Below, piece after piece: positions 61,309 through 64,000 of a DNA stretch of 64,000 bases (within the stretch, counting starts at the first letter, position 1; the number at the start of each line of letters is the position of its first letter). The stretch is taken from NCBI RefSeq assembly GCF_001586165.1, contig NZ_CP014608.1, positions 1,364,001 through 1,428,000 on the forward strand, in the 5' to 3' direction. Below the pieces are notes generated by a model. The model was given only the letters and a program-made list of their open reading frames with translations, was not told the origin of the DNA and made no database searches. This DNA is from Obesumbacterium proteus (GTDB lineage: Bacteria; Pseudomonadota; Gammaproteobacteria; Enterobacterales; Enterobacteriaceae). The translations under genes were made by a program, and so were the position numbers.

Positions 61309-61419
61309 AGCTAGCCCTATAAGACGTTTATTACTTTATGTTGCCAGAAGCCTTACCGATAGGATAGCTTGATGCTCGGTTTTGTGGTGGCGAATGAAGT
61401 CTTCCAAGGAGTAGTTGTT

Positions 61420-62397
61420 ATGCCAAACAGTCTGACTTATTGCGATTTGCCAGCAGAAATTTATCGTTGGCCGGGTTTACCCCTTTCTCTCAGCGGCGAC
61501 GAAGTCATGCCGTTAGATTATCGCGCAGGTCACACCGGATGGCTTCTGTATGGACGCAATCTGGATAAGACCGCGTTATGCGCCTTCCAGCGCCGTCTTG
61601 GTGCCGCCATGGTGGTGGTGACCGCATGGTGTATTGAAGATTATCAGGTGATCCGTTTAGCGGGTAACCTGCCGTCGCGGGCGAAAAAGCTGGCCGATGA
61701 GCAAGGGCTAGACATTGCTACGCTGGGTAAAATCCCGCATCTTCGCACGCCCGGTTTGTTGGTGATGGACATGGATTCCACCGCGATCCAAATTGAATGC
61801 ATTGATGAAATTGCTAAACTGGCCGGTGTGGGGGAAGAGGTTTCTGAAGTCACCGAACGTGCGATGCGCGGCGAATTAGACTTTAAAGCCAGCCTGCGAG
61901 AGCGTGTCGGTAAGCTGAAAGATACCGATGTTTCAGTGCTAGAAACGGTGCGTTCTTCGTTGCCGCTGATGCCGGGGTTGAGCAGCTTAGTACGTAAGCT
62001 TCAATCGTTAGATTGGCATGTAGCCATTGCCTCCGGTGGTTTTACCTATTTCGCCGATCACCTGCGCGATCGTTTTGATTTGGTGGATGCGGTGTCTAAT
62101 CATCTGGAAGTTAAGGATGGTAAACTTACCGGCAAAGTGGTCGGCCCCATTGTGGATGCTCAGTACAAAGCTGAGACGCTGATAAAACTCGCCGAAAAAT
62201 TGGAGATCCCGCTGTCGCAAACTGTTGCGATTGGCGATGGTGCCAACGATTTAAAAATGATTCAGGCGGCGGGATTAGGCGTAGCGTTTCATGCGAAGCC
62301 GAAAGTCTATGCTCAGGCCTCGGTGGCTATTCGTCATGCTGATTTGATGGGCGTGCTGTGCGTGCTGAGTGCCAGTTTGAAGCACGAGGAGCGGTAA
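61420..62397 (+). CDS. serB: Phosphoserine phosphatase SerB
   Basis: 325 residues, the last step of serine synthesis. The HAD nucleophile is Asp117, with Asp119, in MDMDSTAIQIECIDE. SGGFTYFADHLRD and GDGANDLKMIQAAGLG are the other HAD motifs. ATG 61420 follows AAGGAGT and fits the family MPN start; a longer frame to 61369 is not conserved. It is upstream of radA in the serB-radA order seen in E. coli. Confidence 0.97.
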   Translation: MPNSLTYCDLPAEIYRWPGLPLSLSGDEVMPLDYRAGHTGWLLYGRNLDKTALCAFQRRLGAAMVVVTAWCIEDYQVIRLAGNLPSRAKKLADEQGLDIATLGKIPHLRTPGLLVMDMDSTAIQIECIDEIAKLAGVGEEVSEVTERAMRGELDFKASLRERVGKLKDTDVSVLETVRSSLPLMPGLSSLVRKLQSLDWHVAIASGGFTYFADHLRDRFDLVDAVSNHLEVKDGKLTGKVVGPIVDAQYKAETLIKLAEKLEIPLSQTVAIGDGANDLKMIQAAGLGVAFHAKPKVYAQASVAIRHADLMGVLCVLSASLKHEER

Positions 62398-62414
62398 TTT
62401 TCCTCTCTTCCAGC

Positions 62415-62439
62415 CTCCTCCCTGATAAGGGGGGAGGAG
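62415..62439 (+). terminator. Possible serB terminator or attenuator
   Basis: CTCCTCCC pairs with GGGAGGAG around a nine-base loop, followed at a distance by GTATTTTATCC. The T-run is weak. Confidence 0.4.
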
Positions 62440-62581
62440 CACTGCGTATTTTATCCTTTCTCTTTTATGCAAAGGAGAGAGTTATTACCGTAAAGTCTGT
62501 ATAAAAAAACAGTAATATTCTCTCATCTCCTGTTAGAATTCCCCCTATCTATTTGTGACTAAAACCGTTCTAGGAGTCTCC

Positions 62582-63964
62582 GTGGCGAAAGCAATTAAAC
62601 GAGCCTTTGTCTGCAACGAATGTGGCGCTGATTACCCGCGTTGGCAGGGGCAGTGCAGCGCCTGTCAGGCGTGGAATAGCATTACTGAAGTACGCTTGGC
62701 GGCTTCGCCAGCGGTGGCGCGTGCGGAACGGTTGTCTGGCTATGCGGGCGATGCTGGCGTTAGCAAGGTGCAAAAACTCTCGGATATCAGCCTTGAGGCG
62801 TTGCCACGCTTTTCAACCGGATTTGCTGAGTTTGACCGCGTGTTAGGCGGCGGCGTGGTGCCGGGCAGTGCGATTCTGATCGGTGGTAACCCCGGTGCGG
62901 GGAAAAGTACGTTGCTGCTGCAAACCCTGTGCAAATTGTCTCAGCAAATGAAAACGCTGTATGTCACAGGGGAAGAGTCGTTGCAGCAGGTCGCGATGCG
63001 AGCGCACCGTTTGGGACTGCCTACCGATGGCTTGAATATGCTGTCAGAAACCAGCATTGAACAAATTTGCCTGATCGCCGAACAAGAGCAGCCGAAGCTG
63101 ATGGTTATCGACTCCATTCAGGTGATGCACATGGCAGACATTCAATCGTCGCCGGGCAGCGTGGCGCAGGTACGTGAAACGGCGGCGTATTTGACCCGTT
63201 TTGCTAAAACGCGCGGCGTGGCTATCGTGATGGTTGGCCATGTAACCAAAGACGGCTCGCTGGCGGGGCCGAAAGTGTTGGAGCACTGCATCGACTGCTC
63301 CGTGCTGTTGGATGGGGATGCTGACTCGCGTTTTCGTACTCTGCGCAGCCATAAAAACCGTTTTGGCGCCGTGAACGAGCTGGGCGTATTTGCCATGACA
63401 GAGCAGGGGCTGCGTGAGGTGAGCAATCCTTCGGCTATCTTCTTGAGCCGTGGCGAAGAGATTACCTCCGGAAGCTCTGTGATGGTGGTATGGGAAGGTA
63501 CGCGCCCGCTGTTGGTGGAGATTCAGGCGCTGGTGGATACCTCGATGATGTCAAATCCGCGCCGCGTTGCGGTGGGATTAGAGCAAAACCGTTTAGCAAT
63601 TTTGCTGGCGGTGTTGCATCGTCATGGGGGCTTGCAGATGGCCGATCAGGACGTTTTCGTTAACGTTGTGGGCGGGGTGAAAGTGACTGAAACCGGCGCA
63701 GACCTCGCGCTGCTGATGTCTTTAGTCTCTAGCCTGCGCGATCGTCCGTTGCCGCAGGATTTGGTGGTATTTGGTGAAGTTGGGCTAGCGGGAGAAGTTC
63801 GTCCGGTGACCAGCGGTCAGGAGCGCATTTCTGAGGCGGCAAAACATGGCTTTAAACGTGCCATCGTTCCCCATGCCAATATGCCGAAAAAGCCGTTGCC
63901 GAATATGCAGGTCTTTGGAGTGAAAAAGCTGTCTGACGCCTTGGATGTCTTGCAAGATTTATGA
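62582..63964 (+). CDS. radA: DNA repair protein RadA
   Basis: 460 residues. A zinc finger (Cys11, 14, 25, 28) is followed by a RecA-like ATPase with Walker A GGNPGAGKST (about 93-102), a RadA KNRFG motif in SHKNRFGAVNELG, and a C-terminal Lon-protease-like domain. It promotes branch migration and processing of recombination intermediates. The GTG start at 62582 follows TAGGAGTCTCC and agrees with the E. coli start; nine open upstream codons are not conserved. Only 36 bases of the window remain after it. Confidence 0.97.
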   Translation: MAKAIKRAFVCNECGADYPRWQGQCSACQAWNSITEVRLAASPAVARAERLSGYAGDAGVSKVQKLSDISLEALPRFSTGFAEFDRVLGGGVVPGSAILIGGNPGAGKSTLLLQTLCKLSQQMKTLYVTGEESLQQVAMRAHRLGLPTDGLNMLSETSIEQICLIAEQEQPKLMVIDSIQVMHMADIQSSPGSVAQVRETAAYLTRFAKTRGVAIVMVGHVTKDGSLAGPKVLEHCIDCSVLLDGDADSRFRTLRSHKNRFGAVNELGVFAMTEQGLREVSNPSAIFLSRGEEITSGSSVMVVWEGTRPLLVEIQALVDTSMMSNPRRVAVGLEQNRLAILLAVLHRHGGLQMADQDVFVNVVGGVKVTETGADLALLMSLVSSLRDRPLPQDLVVFGEVGLAGEVRPVTSGQERISEAAKHGFKRAIVPHANMPKKPLPNMQVFGVKKLSDALDVLQDL

Positions 63965-64000
63965 TGATTACAGCGGCACTTGTGCTACTTTTGTTTAGTT

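Overview
The window is chromosomal DNA from a member of the Enterobacterales. Almost every housekeeping protein is collinear with, and closely similar to, its E. coli counterpart. The gene content and the accessory genes suggest a Hafnia/Obesumbacterium-like genus; that genus call comes from memory of gene content, not from a search. No tRNA, rRNA operon, insertion sequence, prophage or CRISPR array was seen.

Layout. 1-5.6 kb: the 3' end of a barstar-like gene (yhcO), a frameshifted yjgA/darP divergent from pmbA, a composite repeat element, cytochrome b562 with a b561-type membrane cytochrome, a Tat-exported transglutaminase-like protein, and rnk. 5.7-14.0 kb: an accessory catabolic operon. 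It holds a stand-alone PRD protein, an SFCGS glycine-rich protein, DUF4312, DUF4311 and DUF4310 proteins, an amidohydrolase/deacetylase, a DgaE-type PLP ammonia-lyase and a DgaF-type aldolase, followed by its own PRD/EIIB/EIIA regulator. 14.1-18.6 kb: an S6-family serine protease autotransporter with about 28 tandem nine-residue Pro/Asp/Gly/Ser/Thr repeats. 18.8-27.1 kb: npr-rapZ-ptsN-hpf-rpoN-lptB-lptA-lptC-kdsC-kdsD-yrbG on the minus strand. 27.6-32.6 kb: mlaFEDCB, ibaG and murA on the plus strand. 32.6-39.8 kb: degS/degQ, zapG, zapE, rplM-rpsI and sspAB. 39.9-43.1 kb: a reduced sialic-acid cluster (nanE-nanK-nanQ plus an RpiR-type regulator). 43.2-49.2 kb: gltD and gltB, with gltB interrupted by an in-frame amber codon. 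49.8-55.5 kb: yhcC, a second copy of the repeat element, arcB, the ArcZ small RNA, elbB and mtgA. 55.5-64 kb: dolP-diaA-yraN-lpoA, rsmI, RNase P RNA, ytjB, serB and radA.

How genes work together. The core blocks cover LPS synthesis and export (kdsCD, lptABC), phospholipid retrograde transport (mla), nitrogen PTS signalling (npr, ptsN, rapZ, rpoN), periplasmic quality control (degS/degQ), peptidoglycan synthesis (murA, mtgA, lpoA) and glutamate synthesis (gltBD). The accessory operon reads as import, then deacylation, then ammonia elimination, then aldol cleavage of an unidentified amino-sugar-acid-like compound. Control appears to run through PTS-responsive PRD domains and perhaps CRP.

The most unusual things seen are four. 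(1) Two copies of a palindromic composite repeat have ends that share hairpins with conserved loops but different stems, and each half carries AGG(G)A-loop hairpins on its outward strand that resemble CsrA sites. (2) The DUF4310/4311/4312/SFCGS operon may encode an uncharacterised, possibly PTS-like, uptake system. (3) gltB is split by a TGG-to-TAG change. (4) yjgA is frameshifted at an A-run.
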